Source: Clostridium magnum DSM 2767 | GTDB lineage: Bacteria > Bacillota > Clostridia > Clostridiales > Clostridiaceae | Assembly: GCF_001623875.1 (NCBI RefSeq) | Contig: NZ_LWAE01000003.1 | Span: forward strand, 1 to 64,000 | Reading direction: 5' to 3' | Length of the DNA: 64,000 nucleotides | Shown: one piece after another, positions 1 to 8,933 of the stretch | How positions within the stretch are numbered: position 1 is the first letter of the stretch | How the letters are laid out: every line of letters begins with the position of its first letter | Notes under the pieces: generated by a model | Database searches by the model: none | The model's input: only the letters and a program-made list of their open reading frames with translations | What the model was told of the DNA's origin: nothing | Position numbers and translations under genes: made by a program

Positions 1-1044
1 GTTGAAGAAATACAGAGGCTTTGTGATGTTCATGCTTCAGTATTTAAGGGATCTATAGAAGAAATACACCACCCAGATAAGGCACCAGGACATCCAATTC
101 ATACATTTAAATTAGAGAATGAAGCTGTTAGGAAATATATTTATGAAAATATAAAGAAGAATCAAGAAGAATTGAAGGAAAGTGATACTAAAGATAACAG
201 GTATAAGCTTATCGAAAATTTTAATATACTTTGGGATTTGGATAAACATTATAGCAGGAAAGAAAATTTGCTATTTCCTTACCTAGAAAAGTATGAAATT
301 ACTGCACCACCAAAGGTTATGTGGGGTGTAGACGACGAAATAAGGGAAGATATAAAAAACGTAAAGACTATGCTTCAAGATGATTTGCAAAGTAAAGAAG
401 ATATAATTTCAAAAATAGATCAGGTTACAAATAAAGTACTTGAAATGATTTTTAAGGAAGAAAATATACTTTTCCCATTGAGCCTTGATACTTTAACTGA
501 AGACGAGTGGTTTATTATTGAATCTGATAGTGATAGCATAGGTTATTGTATAACTGGGCCAGCAGGTAAGTGGAAGCCTGTAAGAGCTGATGTGGAGTCT
601 AAGGAAGAACATGAAAAGCTTGCAAATGAGGATTCAGAAGGGTACATAAAATTCAATACAGGAATATTAAAGGCAAAAGAAATAAGTGCAATATTTGATC
701 ATTTACCTGTAGATATAACTTTTGTAGATAAGGATGGAGTTGTTAAATACTTTTCTAATAGTAAAGAGAGAATATTTGTAAGAACTAAGGCGGTGGTTGG
801 TCGAAAGGTTCAAAATTGTCATCCGCCAGCAAGTATGCATGTTGTAGAGCAAGTAGTAGAGGAGCTAAAATCTGGTAAGAAGGAGCACGAGGATTTTTGG
901 ATTAAGATGGGAGATATGTATATACTAATAAGGTACTTTGCTGTAAAAGATGAGAATGGTGAATTCCTTGGGATACTTGAAGTAAGTCAAAATATCAAGT
1001 CTATACAAGAAATTGAAGGAGAAAAGAGATTAATGTCTGATTGA
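1..1044 (+). CDS. DUF438 / hemerythrin / PAS sensor protein, 5' partial
   Basis: The frame is open from the first base, so the start lies left of the window; a TTG at 172 is internal. The first ~55 codons have the DUF438 look (HHPDKAPGHPIHTF). Next comes an HHE hemerythrin-like segment with spaced His and Glu (DKHYSRKENLLFPYLE, then KEENILFPL), the usual diiron or heme-binding four-helix bundle, and a C-terminal PAS domain from about codon 230 (FDHLPVDITFVDKDG) to the end. Proteins of this architecture are common in anaerobic Firmicutes and are thought to sense oxygen, NO or redox; the ligand here is unknown. A terminator follows 56 bases after the stop. Family assignment is firm; function is inferred. 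Confidence 0.88.
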   Translation, partial: VEEIQRLCDVHASVFKGSIEEIHHPDKAPGHPIHTFKLENEAVRKYIYENIKKNQEELKESDTKDNRYKLIENFNILWDLDKHYSRKENLLFPYLEKYEITAPPKVMWGVDDEIREDIKNVKTMLQDDLQSKEDIISKIDQVTNKVLEMIFKEENILFPLSLDTLTEDEWFIIESDSDSIGYCITGPAGKWKPVRADVESKEEHEKLANEDSEGYIKFNTGILKAKEISAIFDHLPVDITFVDKDGVVKYFSNSKERIFVRTKAVVGRKVQNCHPPASMHVVEQVVEELKSGKKEHEDFWIKMGDMYILIRYFAVKDENGEFLGILEVSQNIKSIQEIEGEKRLMSD

Positions 1045-1099
1045 TTTTAAGGGTTACTGTTTATACAGTTAACTCCATCATCAATTTGATGTTTTTACT

Positions 1100-1123
1100 A
1101 AAAAGAGCCTTAAGGCTCTTTTT
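1100..1123 (+). terminator. Intrinsic terminator after the DUF438 gene
   Basis: Perfect hairpin with arms AAAAGAGCC and GGCTCTTTT around a TTAA loop; the T-rich arm ends in TTTTT. It closes the DUF438 transcript and may also work for the convergent gene. Confidence 0.8.
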
Positions 1124-1197
1124 CACATTTGAATGAGCATATTTTATTCAAGTGTGTTATTTATATGAAATATAGTAAAAGTACTGGGGTTAAACAC

Positions 1198-1599
1198 TTA
1201 TATCCAATGAGAATTGAACCATTTTTCTGCTTCCTCAAGATTAGAAAATACTATAGGGGAATATATCATGCCTGAATAAAGAACACAAAGATTCATCTGC
1301 ATTTCTACGGCTACTGCTTGGTTTTTTACAATTATAATTGCTCCAAATAAATTGTTTTCAACGCACCAAGTAACATGATTGGTTATTTCTTCTGTAATAT
1401 CGGAAACAGCATACTCCCGTAGGTCTGAACACTTAAACCATTCTCTTCCTTTGATTAATGGAACTATTTTCGTAACGTATTCATTATGTAAACGTAAAAC
1501 ATCTTCATTATTCCAAAGTCCTACATTTTTTTCATAAACAATACACCTTTCCATATCCACTGTCAATTCATATTTCCCTTTAGAATCCTTGATTAGCAT
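1198..1599 (-). CDS. Hypothetical protein, possible SpoIIAA/STAS-like fold
   Basis: 133 residues, ATG preceded by AAAGGGG on the minus strand. No signal peptide or membrane segment. The alternation of short strands and helices and the end of the protein (FSNLEEAEKWFNSH) resemble small SpoIIAA-like/STAS proteins found beside sensory genes, but no diagnostic motif is visible. Single gene, convergent with the DUF438 gene. I do not recognise a specific function. Confidence 0.6.
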   Translation of the reverse strand: MLIKDSKGKYELTVDMERCIVYEKNVGLWNNEDVLRLHNEYVTKIVPLIKGREWFKCSDLREYAVSDITEEITNHVTWCVENNLFGAIIIVKNQAVAVEMQMNLCVLYSGMIYSPIVFSNLEEAEKWFNSHWI

Positions 1600-1827
1600 A
1601 CGTAAACCCCTTTTCTTAGTTATGAAAAATATAATTGTCGATTTATAAGTTGTTTTTACAGAAAGATTTTAATTATTTCATATGATGAATATAAACTATT
1701 TGTCGATTATTGCTGTATATACGTATATTATACTAAACATAGCAATAATTATGAAGAGGTAAATAGAAATAATTTATATAAAATAAGTAATTTTTTTATT
1801 ATGAGTTATATATCAACTATTATTTAG

Positions 1828-2016
1828 CACGATTCAAATCATTGCATACTTTTATTTTTCAAAATACAAGAACAAGGATACAGGTCAATTCCTGTACCCT
1901 CAGATGAACATTATGAATATTGGGATTCAAAGAATAAACAGGTTAAAGAGATAATATCATTGAAATATTATGCTAAAGGATCTAGTATAGAATGTATTGA
2001 AAGAACACATTATTAA
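1828..2016 (+). pseudogene. Remnant of a coding region (C-terminal fragment)
   Basis: Open frame after a TAG at 1825 with no start codon or ribosome binding site. Its last ~45 codons have plausible protein composition (IPVPSDEHYEYWDSKNK ... SSIECIERTHY) in an otherwise AT-rich non-coding stretch (1600-2121). It looks like the tail of a lost gene. It could also be chance. Confidence 0.3.
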
Positions 2017-2121
2017 TAAACAAAAAGTATGGTAACAAGCTTTTGTTTGAAAATTAATTACAAATATGGAATCAATGGCGGATAAGTTAGCAAGTAACTT
2101 ATGTCTTTAAAACTGTAATAT

Positions 2122-2613
2122 CTAACACATAACAATAATTCTATATGGTGAGGTTTGTGCTGGTATACTTTTTGTTGTAGCACCATAGAGAACGATTAAG
2201 TTTCTGTCTCCAGGATTTTTTGTAAAGGCTTGCCCATTTTCTAGTACTATTTGAGTACAGGGGGCAATGTTTAATCTTAATTTGTTATCGCTACTTACTA
2301 ATTGACTATTAAAATAGTCTACTTTCACATTTTGATATTGTGTATCTCTCGCCATAACAACTGCTCTAAATTGTGGCGGGAAAATGAGAGGGACAGCTGC
2401 ATTTGCATCATAAACCCCTGTTACCATATCACCTACTGATAACATTACATGATCTACAAAGTAAGTATTTGGTGCAACCACGAAATTTACTACAGTTCCA
2501 TATTTGTTTTCTACAGACATCAATTTATAACATCCTAATCCTTCTCCACTTTCATCTATTTTAAAATCATAAATCATGGTAATCATACCGTGAAAAGGTT
2601 GAAAATTTTTCAT
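2122..2613 (-). CDS. Conserved hypothetical protein
   Basis: 163 residues, ATG with AGGAG about 12 bases upstream. Soluble, beta-rich and without a signal peptide. The C-terminus (NPGDRNLIVLYGATTKSIPAQ) looks like a conserved family signature, but I cannot name the family or a function. No co-directional neighbours close by, so probably monocistronic. Confidence 0.65.
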   Translation of the reverse strand: MKNFQPFHGMITMIYDFKIDESGEGLGCYKLMSVENKYGTVVNFVVAPNTYFVDHVMLSVGDMVTGVYDANAAVPLIFPPQFRAVVMARDTQYQNVKVDYFNSQLVSSDNKLRLNIAPCTQIVLENGQAFTKNPGDRNLIVLYGATTKSIPAQTSPYRIIVMC

Positions 2614-2990
2614 TTTTATTTATTCACTCCTATTTAAAGTCCTATTCTATATAATTTATGCATTTTTAAAACTTTGTGATACATTTGCTATTAAAAAATG
2701 TTTTTGAAAATGGAAACTTTACTAAAGGACTATAAAGAAAAATATTTAAGTATATTAAATGTATAAAACATATATATTGAATATCAAACATAAGAAAAGG
2801 AGTATACTAAGTTTATGCAGAGTACAACAATAGAAAATTTTTGTTTTCTAAAAAATATATAAATAAAAAGAAATTTGAAATACATATCATTTACTTGTGT
2901 AGTTTTATTTAATTGTAATATAAGTTAATGTTATAATATGCTATTAGTAAATAAAAGATATACAACTGCTTAGGAGGAGAACTACGATAT
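2614..2990. other. Non-coding stretch between divergent genes
   Basis: AT-rich region with no convincing gene. A TATAAT-like hexamer at 2932-2937 is a possible -10 for the rightward HlyC-family gene, and GGAGGAG at 2973-2979 is its ribosome binding site. Confidence 0.4.
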
Positions 2991-4289
2991 ATGATTATTT
3001 TAATAAATATTATTATTGTATTTTTACTGGTATTTATGAATGGTTTTTTTGTTGCTACGGAATTTGCAATGGTTAAAGTTAGAAAGTCTAGAATAGAAAC
3101 ATTAGTAATTGAGGGAGATAGAAAAGCGAAACACACTTTGGAGGTTGTTAAAGATTTGAACTCATATCTATCTGCATGTCAGCTAGGAATAACTTTAGCA
3201 TCTTTAGGTTTAGGATGGGTTGGAGAGCCTGCTTTCTCAGATATGATGATGCCGCTATTTAAATTATTTAACCTTTCAGCTAGTGTTATACACTCAATTT
3301 CATTCATTGTGGCATTTTCAATAATAACAGGTTTTCATATTGTTCTTGGTGAATTAGCACCTAAATCTTTAGCAATTATAAATGCAGAGAAAATAGCTAT
3401 GTATACAGCCTTGCCACTAATTATATTTTATAAAGTAACTTATCCAATAATGTGGGCTTTTAATTATAGTACAAATGGAATTTTAAAGATATTTGGCATT
3501 TTACAGGTAGATGAACAGGAAGCCGCTCATACCGATGAAGAAATAAAATTGCTTGTAGAGGAAAGTTATAAACATGGTCTAATTGATAAGACTGAGCTAA
3601 CTTTTGTAGATAATATATTTGATTTTTCTGAGAAAACCGTTAAAGAAATAATGATACCTCGTACTGATATGGAGTGCATTTTTTTAGAGGATTCTTTTGA
3701 GGAAATTATAGCATTTGCATTAGCGGAACAGCTAACTAGATATCCAGTATGCAGAGACAGTAAAGATAATGTTATTGGTTTTATACATATTAAGGATTTG
3801 TATAAGCAAAAAATTGAGGGGAGTAACCAAAATATAGAAGGTATTATTCGTGAGATTAAGTTTGTTCCAGAATCTACGTCAATAAGTGAATTATTAAAGG
3901 TCTTTAAAAAAGAGAGAACACAAATGGCCATAGTTATTGATGAATATGGTGGAACCTTTGGATTAGTAACTATTGAGGATATTTTAGAAGAAATTGTTGG
4001 TGAAATTCAGGATGAGTTTGATGAAGAAATTGACGAAATTACTATAACAGAAGATGGCAACTATTTTGTAGATGGAAAAGTTCTTCTTCAAGATATTATT
4101 GATTTGTTGGATATAAGCATTGAAGCTGATAACATTGATACAATTGGGGGATGGGTTTATTCACAATTAAAGTCATATCCACAAGTTAACGAAAAAATCA
4201 TTTATGAGGATTATGAATTTGTTATATTGAAATGCGATAGAAAAAGAATAAGTAAGATATTAATTAGGAAATTGTCTGAAATTAGTTAA
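2991..4289 (+). CDS. CNNM/HlyC-family membrane protein (DUF21, CBS pair, CorC domain)
   Basis: 432 residues. The N-terminal ~190 residues form the DUF21 (CNNM) membrane domain with about four hydrophobic segments, starting with an uncleaved one at residues 1-22. A CBS pair follows at about 215-330 (EIMIPRTDMECI, YPVCRDSKDNVIGFIHIKDL, then TQMAIVIDEYGGTFGLVTIED), and a CorC_HlyC domain to the end. Family members are linked to Mg2+/Co2+ or Na+-coupled metal efflux; the old name hemolysin is misleading. Start supported by AGGAGGAG. Monocistronic, with a strong terminator after it. Confidence 0.92.
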   Translation: MIILINIIIVFLLVFMNGFFVATEFAMVKVRKSRIETLVIEGDRKAKHTLEVVKDLNSYLSACQLGITLASLGLGWVGEPAFSDMMMPLFKLFNLSASVIHSISFIVAFSIITGFHIVLGELAPKSLAIINAEKIAMYTALPLIIFYKVTYPIMWAFNYSTNGILKIFGILQVDEQEAAHTDEEIKLLVEESYKHGLIDKTELTFVDNIFDFSEKTVKEIMIPRTDMECIFLEDSFEEIIAFALAEQLTRYPVCRDSKDNVIGFIHIKDLYKQKIEGSNQNIEGIIREIKFVPESTSISELLKVFKKERTQMAIVIDEYGGTFGLVTIEDILEEIVGEIQDEFDEEIDEITITEDGNYFVDGKVLLQDIIDLLDISIEADNIDTIGGWVYSQLKSYPQVNEKIIYEDYEFVILKCDRKRISKILIRKLSEIS

Positions 4290-4291
4290 AA

Positions 4292-4338
4292 TAAGTTCTT
4301 TTAGTTATTATAAAATAACTAAAAGGCTTATTTTTTTT
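4292..4338 (+). terminator. Intrinsic terminator
   Basis: Hairpin of about 16 base pairs (core arms TTTTAGTTAT and ATAACTAAAA) starting just after the HlyC-family stop codon and followed by a run of T. Confidence 0.85.
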
Positions 4339-4567
4339 ATGAGCTCTATATGTAGTATTAAACAAAATTCAGATTTGTAGTAGCATCTTCTTGTTTTAAA
4401 AGATACAAAGAGTAAAAGGGCAGTAACCAAAACATACTATCTCTTTTTATTTTGAATTGAATTATAATTTACAAAATAGTTATTGGAATTGGTAGTAAAT
4501 TAGGCGCAATTAGTAGTAAGTATAATACTATGTAAATAAGTAGAACTCTAGGAGGAGGAACATAAAA

Positions 4568-5005
4568 ATGATTTGCCTAAAGTGTGGAACTGAGATTCTT
4601 GATAAAAGTAATTTTTGTAGTACCTGCGGAACTAAAATTTTAAGCGAGGAAGCAGAAAATTATGTAAAAAATAATAATTACATTAGCTTTTATAATGAAC
4701 CAGATAAGGTAGTAGAAGGGAAAGAAAATGAATATACTCTAAAATACTATTATAATAAAGCATTGAAAGATATTGATACAAAGAATTATTCTGCTTTATT
4801 GAATACAATAGAATATTTAGTTACTTTTTATTCTGATAAAAAAGATATAATGGATTTATGTTATAAGGTAGTTAAAATAATAGAGAGAAATAATAAAGAT
4901 ATTGATTTACGTTTAATTTCATTAAAATTACAACATACGTATCCAAATAAATATTCAAACTTATCTACGAATATAGATTACCTAAAAAACTCAGGATTGG
5001 AATGA
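4568..5005 (+). CDS. Zinc-ribbon domain protein
   Basis: 145 residues with a very strong site (GGAGGAGGAA) before the ATG. Residues 1-25 are a classic zinc ribbon with two CxxC knuckles (CLKCG ... CSTCG). The rest is a soluble helical region without a recognised motif, possibly TPR-like (about residues 55-140). Proteins of this build are common in Clostridium and mostly uncharacterised. Monocistronic, followed by a small hairpin. Confidence 0.8.
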   Translation: MICLKCGTEILDKSNFCSTCGTKILSEEAENYVKNNNYISFYNEPDKVVEGKENEYTLKYYYNKALKDIDTKNYSALLNTIEYLVTFYSDKKDIMDLCYKVVKIIERNNKDIDLRLISLKLQHTYPNKYSNLSTNIDYLKNSGLE

Positions 5006-5045
5006 CGGTATGGGAAGTAATAAACTCAATTATAAGAACTGTTAA

Positions 5046-5075
5046 AAGGAATAGTAATTAACTATTCCTTCTAAT
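5046..5075 (+). terminator. Short terminator-like hairpin
   Basis: Arms AAGGAATAG and CTATTCCTT with a 7-base loop, then CTAATTTT. It lies between convergent genes, so it may serve either strand. The T run is weak. Confidence 0.5.
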
Positions 5076-5108
5076 TTTGGAGCTATAAGACTGGAGGTTA
5101 AAAATAGT

Positions 5109-7106
5109 TTATTTAATCCACTTCATAATCATACCCACTAATTTCTTTCCATCTATAGGTTTACTTATGTAATCATCCATACCAGCATTTAGAAATCTTT
5201 CTTTATCATCGCTCATTGCATAAGCTGTTGTAGCCACAATGGGAGTATGTCTGGCAGTATATAGCTCATTTTCTCTAATCATTTTTGAAACATCAATTCC
5301 ACTCATTTCAGGCATTTGGACATCCATTAGAATTATATCAAAGCAAGCATTTTTAAGGATTTCTAAGGCCTCTTTTCCATTAGATGCTACCACTACATTC
5401 CAACCATTCATTGTACATAATTTCTTCATAATCATCTGACTTACATAATCATCTTCAACAACTAAAATGGTTATTCTTTTTTTGAAAGCCTGATTTACGG
5501 TGCTGACCTGCGTAGGAGATGACATCTGCCTAGTTTGGGGTATATCAACCAAGCAAGTAAAATAAAATGTACTTCCTTTTCCAAATTCACTCTCAACACA
5601 TATTTTTCCACCCATATGCTCAACCAAACTTTTGGATATGGCAAGGCCAAGTCCTGTACCTTGAAACCTCTTTGTCATAGTATCATCGAGTTGTGTAAAA
5701 TAATTAAAGAGCTTTGGAATGTCTTCTTCTTTTATTCCTATACCTGTATCTGAGACAGAAAACATTAATTCAACTTTATCACCAATCTCCTTTACCTTTT
5801 TAACAGAAAGTTTAATTTCGCCTTTTTCAGTAAACTTTATAGCATTGAAAGCAAGATTGACTATAACTTGCTTTAATCTGATTTTATCTGTGGATACTTC
5901 TACAGGTACACTATTTTCTATATCAACTTTTAAGGAGAGACCCTTTTTTTCTGCAACCACACCTAGTAACTTTTCTAATTCCTTAAATTGCTCAAGGATA
6001 TTTGTTTGTTCACGTTTAAGCTCAACCTTTCCTACTTCGATTTTTGATAAATCAAGAATATCATTGATAATTTGGAGCAATGAAGCTGAAGATGACTTTA
6101 TTATACCAACCATTTCCTTCTGTTCATCAGTTAAATCTGAAAGCTCAAGCAAATCAGCCATTCCCATTATTCCGTTCATCGGAGTCCTTATTTCATGACT
6201 CATATTTGCAAGAAACTGGCTCTTTGCTTTATTAGCTGATTCAGCTTTTTCTCTTGCCTCAAGCAATACTTTCTCATAATTTTTCTGCTCGGTTATATCA
6301 TGTAGAATAGCTATTCCCTCCATAAACTTCCCGTGATCACTTTTAATAACTCTTCCCGATACCTCAATACACTTTTCCTTATCTTCTTTTGATATAAATA
6401 TTATTTCAAATGGAGGAACATTATTGCCATATTTTATAGCTGCATTAACCTTATCACTAAAGCAACTTATACTATTAGAATGAATAAAATCATATATGCT
6501 TTTGCCTACCATTTCCTCAACAGTATATTCTAAACATCTTTCACTTCCATGAGCATAAGTAATAATCAAATCTGAATTGTAAAATAACACAGTATCATGC
6601 ATGTTCTCAACAATTGTCTTGTTTTTTTCCTGGTTTGCTCTTAAAACTTCCATTCTTGATGTTATATCTCTAGAAACACCTACTATACCAATAATATCTC
6701 CATTTTCATCATAAAAAGGAGCTTCTAAAGTTTCTATATCTATGTTCTTCCCATCAGCCTTCCTAATAGTATCTTCATAAATTATAGCTGACTTTGCCTT
6801 CAATACATCATGCTCTCTCTGCATGTAGAGTTCTGCTAATTTCTTATCTTTTACAATATCCATGCAAGTTTTTCCTATAATTTCTTCTTCAGTAAGACCT
6901 GCACGATTAGCATAGGCATAATTACATCCAAGATATAGACCATTGCTATTCTTATAATCCCTATAAAATATAAAATCTGGTATAGCATCAATAATAGACT
7001 TTAATAATCTATTATGATTCTCAAGCTCATATTCGATTACCGTGTTTTTATTTCTATCTTCCTTTTCCGTGTTGTTCAAAGTATCATATAAAACTTCAGA
7101 TTTCAT
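5109..7106 (-). CDS. Hybrid sensor histidine kinase (PAS-PAS-HisKA-HATPase-REC)
   Basis: 665 residues and no membrane segment, so cytosolic. Two PAS domains lie at about 35-150 and 165-275. HisKA has the phospho-acceptor His304 in SHEIRTPMNG. The HATPase domain carries NAIKFT (N box), DTGIGI and GTGLGL. A C-terminal receiver has the phospho-acceptor Asp595 in MDVQMPEMSG. This is a phosphorelay hybrid kinase; its Hpt partner is not adjacent. The stimulus is unknown. It is transcribed away from the nitrogenase-like cluster, whose first gene begins 355 bases away, so a regulatory link is possible but unproven. Confidence 0.93.
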   Translation of the reverse strand: MKSEVLYDTLNNTEKEDRNKNTVIEYELENHNRLLKSIIDAIPDFIFYRDYKNSNGLYLGCNYAYANRAGLTEEEIIGKTCMDIVKDKKLAELYMQREHDVLKAKSAIIYEDTIRKADGKNIDIETLEAPFYDENGDIIGIVGVSRDITSRMEVLRANQEKNKTIVENMHDTVLFYNSDLIITYAHGSERCLEYTVEEMVGKSIYDFIHSNSISCFSDKVNAAIKYGNNVPPFEIIFISKEDKEKCIEVSGRVIKSDHGKFMEGIAILHDITEQKNYEKVLLEAREKAESANKAKSQFLANMSHEIRTPMNGIMGMADLLELSDLTDEQKEMVGIIKSSSASLLQIINDILDLSKIEVGKVELKREQTNILEQFKELEKLLGVVAEKKGLSLKVDIENSVPVEVSTDKIRLKQVIVNLAFNAIKFTEKGEIKLSVKKVKEIGDKVELMFSVSDTGIGIKEEDIPKLFNYFTQLDDTMTKRFQGTGLGLAISKSLVEHMGGKICVESEFGKGSTFYFTCLVDIPQTRQMSSPTQVSTVNQAFKKRITILVVEDDYVSQMIMKKLCTMNGWNVVVASNGKEALEILKNACFDIILMDVQMPEMSGIDVSKMIRENELYTARHTPIVATTAYAMSDDKERFLNAGMDDYISKPIDGKKLVGMIMKWIK

Positions 7107-7388
7107 TTATATTTTCATCCCCTCTACCGTATTTTGGTATTTAATTATAATAACGCAATTTCATCTATTTATTACAACAATTTTACAACTACTTACTTTT
7201 ATTTTAATTCAAACTCTTCTACGATTCTGAATTACTTAATGGTAATTATATCATGTTTTTCAAGCTAATTCATTAAGGCTAATCAAAATAAATAGAAAGA
7301 AGACTATCATTGGTTGTGCAAATGATATGCCAAAAACTTTTTGTTGTATTCATATAAAATTTAGTTGTTTTTCAAATATAAATATGTG

Positions 7389-7416
7389 TTGTAAAATTTA
7401 TTTGTAAACATATTAT
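7389..7416 (+). promoter_or_regulatory. Candidate promoter of the nitrogenase-like cluster
   Basis: TTGTAA and TATTAT separated by 16 bases, 44 bases ahead of the GTG start at 7461. The rest of the 7107-7460 gap is AT-rich with no gene, and I could not fit a riboswitch to it. Weak call because such hexamers are frequent in AT-rich DNA. Confidence 0.4.
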
Positions 7417-7460
7417 GTCAATCTCTACAATTTAGATGAAGTGAAAGAGGGGGGATATAA

Positions 7461-8933
7461 GTGAGCATCAATATAAAATCACCTGAAGTAGAAATTAGAG
7501 AATCAAGGCTAGGTTCAAGTAATGGATTTGTGGGAACTGCTAAGGAGTTATGTGATAAATCCAGAAAAAATAGATTTTGTGAAAGAAAACGTTCCTTTAG
7601 CCAGTGTCTTGAATGTAGCTCAAGTAGAGCATTGTCTATGCTTGTAATGATACAAGATGCTGCAGTAATAAATCATGCTCCCTTAGGCTGCAGTGCAGAC
7701 TTTGCTGAATTTAACTTTACTAATAGAGCAGAACAAATAAGAAGAAAAATACCTGTAAAAAATGTAAATTTATTAAGTACAAATCTTCAAGAGAAAGACA
7801 TGGTTTATGGAGGCGGAGCTAAATTAGAATCTACTATAAGAGATGCCTATGTAAGATTTAGTCCAAAGGCAATATTTGTTACGGCTTCCTGCGCATCTGG
7901 TATTATTGGGGATGATGTATCCGGTATAACTGATGCACTAGAAGAAGAATTAGGAATACCAGTTGTATACGTTTCCTGTGAAGGGTTTAAGTCCAAAATA
8001 TGGGCAACAGGTTTTGATTCTGCTTTTCATGCAATTGTAAGAAAAATAGTAAAACCGCCTATTAAAAAGAAAAAGGATTTAATTAACGTTATAAATTTTT
8101 GGGGCAGTGATATATTTACTGATTTATTCGGGAAAATAGGTCTTAGACCTAATTATATAGTACCCTTCAGTAAGATTGAACAGTTAAAAAAAATATCTGA
8201 GGCAGCTGCTACAGTACAAGTTTGTTCTACACTAGGAACTTACTTAGCAGCAGCTTTGGAGCAAGAGTATGGGGTTCCAGAAGTCAAGTCACCACCACCC
8301 TATGGTCTTAAAGGCACAGATGAATTTTTAAGAGAGCTTGGTAGATTGACCGGTAAAGAAAGCAGAGTTGAGATCGTTATAAAGCAAGAAAGAGAAAGGA
8401 TTGCAGAAGAACTTCAGGAACTGAGGGAGGAACTAAGAGGTAAAAAAGTCTATGTATCTGCTGGTGCAGCTCATGGCCATAGCTTGCTTGCACTGCTTAG
8501 AGATCTTGAAATGGAGGTGGCTGGAGCAGGAATATTCCATCATGACCCTTGTTTTGATAATGGGGATGAAAGAAGTGATGCTTTAAAACATGTAGTTGAC
8601 AACTATGGGGATGTTAGGAGCTTTAGTGTGTGTAATAAGCAAGTCTTTGAACTTGTAAATGTATTAAGTAGATTAAGACCAGATTTATTAGTTGTAAGGC
8701 ATGGTGGCTTGGCAGCTTGGGGGGTAAACCTTGGAATACCAACTTTGCTTGTAGGAGATGAACAGTTTGGTATAGGCTACCAAGGAATTTTGAACTATGG
8801 TAATAAAATTATTGATGTGCTAGAAACTAAGGAATTTGTTGAAAACATTGCTGCCCATTCAGAACTCCCATACACTAGTTGGTGGATGGAGCAGGGTCCG
8901 TATGCATTTTTAGGGAGGGAGCAAGTTGAGTAA
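7461..8933 (+). CDS. Nitrogenase-like component 1, alpha (NifD-like) subunit
   Basis: 490 residues, GTG start behind a GAGGGGGGAT site. Oxidoreductase/nitrogenase component 1 fold. Cysteines match the three NifD P-cluster ligands: Cys52 (ECSSS), Cys77 (NHAPLGC) and Cys144 (TASCASGIIGDD). Cys255 (TVQVCSTLGT, before the LAAALEQEYGVP helix) aligns by eye with NifD Cys275, the FeMo-cofactor ligand. The expected partner ligand, NifD His442, aligns to VGDEQFG around residue 432, with no His. Translation overlaps the beta subunit by 8 bases, so the two are made together as a heterotetramer. Family firm. Substrate unknown; a methylthio-alkane-reductase-like or other non-nitrogen-fixing role is more likely than N2 fixation. 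Confidence 0.88.
   Translation: MSINIKSPEVEIRESRLGSSNGFVGTAKELCDKSRKNRFCERKRSFSQCLECSSSRALSMLVMIQDAAVINHAPLGCSADFAEFNFTNRAEQIRRKIPVKNVNLLSTNLQEKDMVYGGGAKLESTIRDAYVRFSPKAIFVTASCASGIIGDDVSGITDALEEELGIPVVYVSCEGFKSKIWATGFDSAFHAIVRKIVKPPIKKKKDLINVINFWGSDIFTDLFGKIGLRPNYIVPFSKIEQLKKISEAAATVQVCSTLGTYLAAALEQEYGVPEVKSPPPYGLKGTDEFLRELGRLTGKESRVEIVIKQERERIAEELQELREELRGKKVYVSAGAAHGHSLLALLRDLEMEVAGAGIFHHDPCFDNGDERSDALKHVVDNYGDVRSFSVCNKQVFELVNVLSRLRPDLLVVRHGGLAAWGVNLGIPTLLVGDEQFGIGYQGILNYGNKIIDVLETKEFVENIAAHSELPYTSWWMEQGPYAFLGREQVE

Noticed and set aside
5239..6198. Three rightward open frames within the hybrid kinase gene
   Set aside because: Shadows of the minus-strand kinase, without start sites or protein character.
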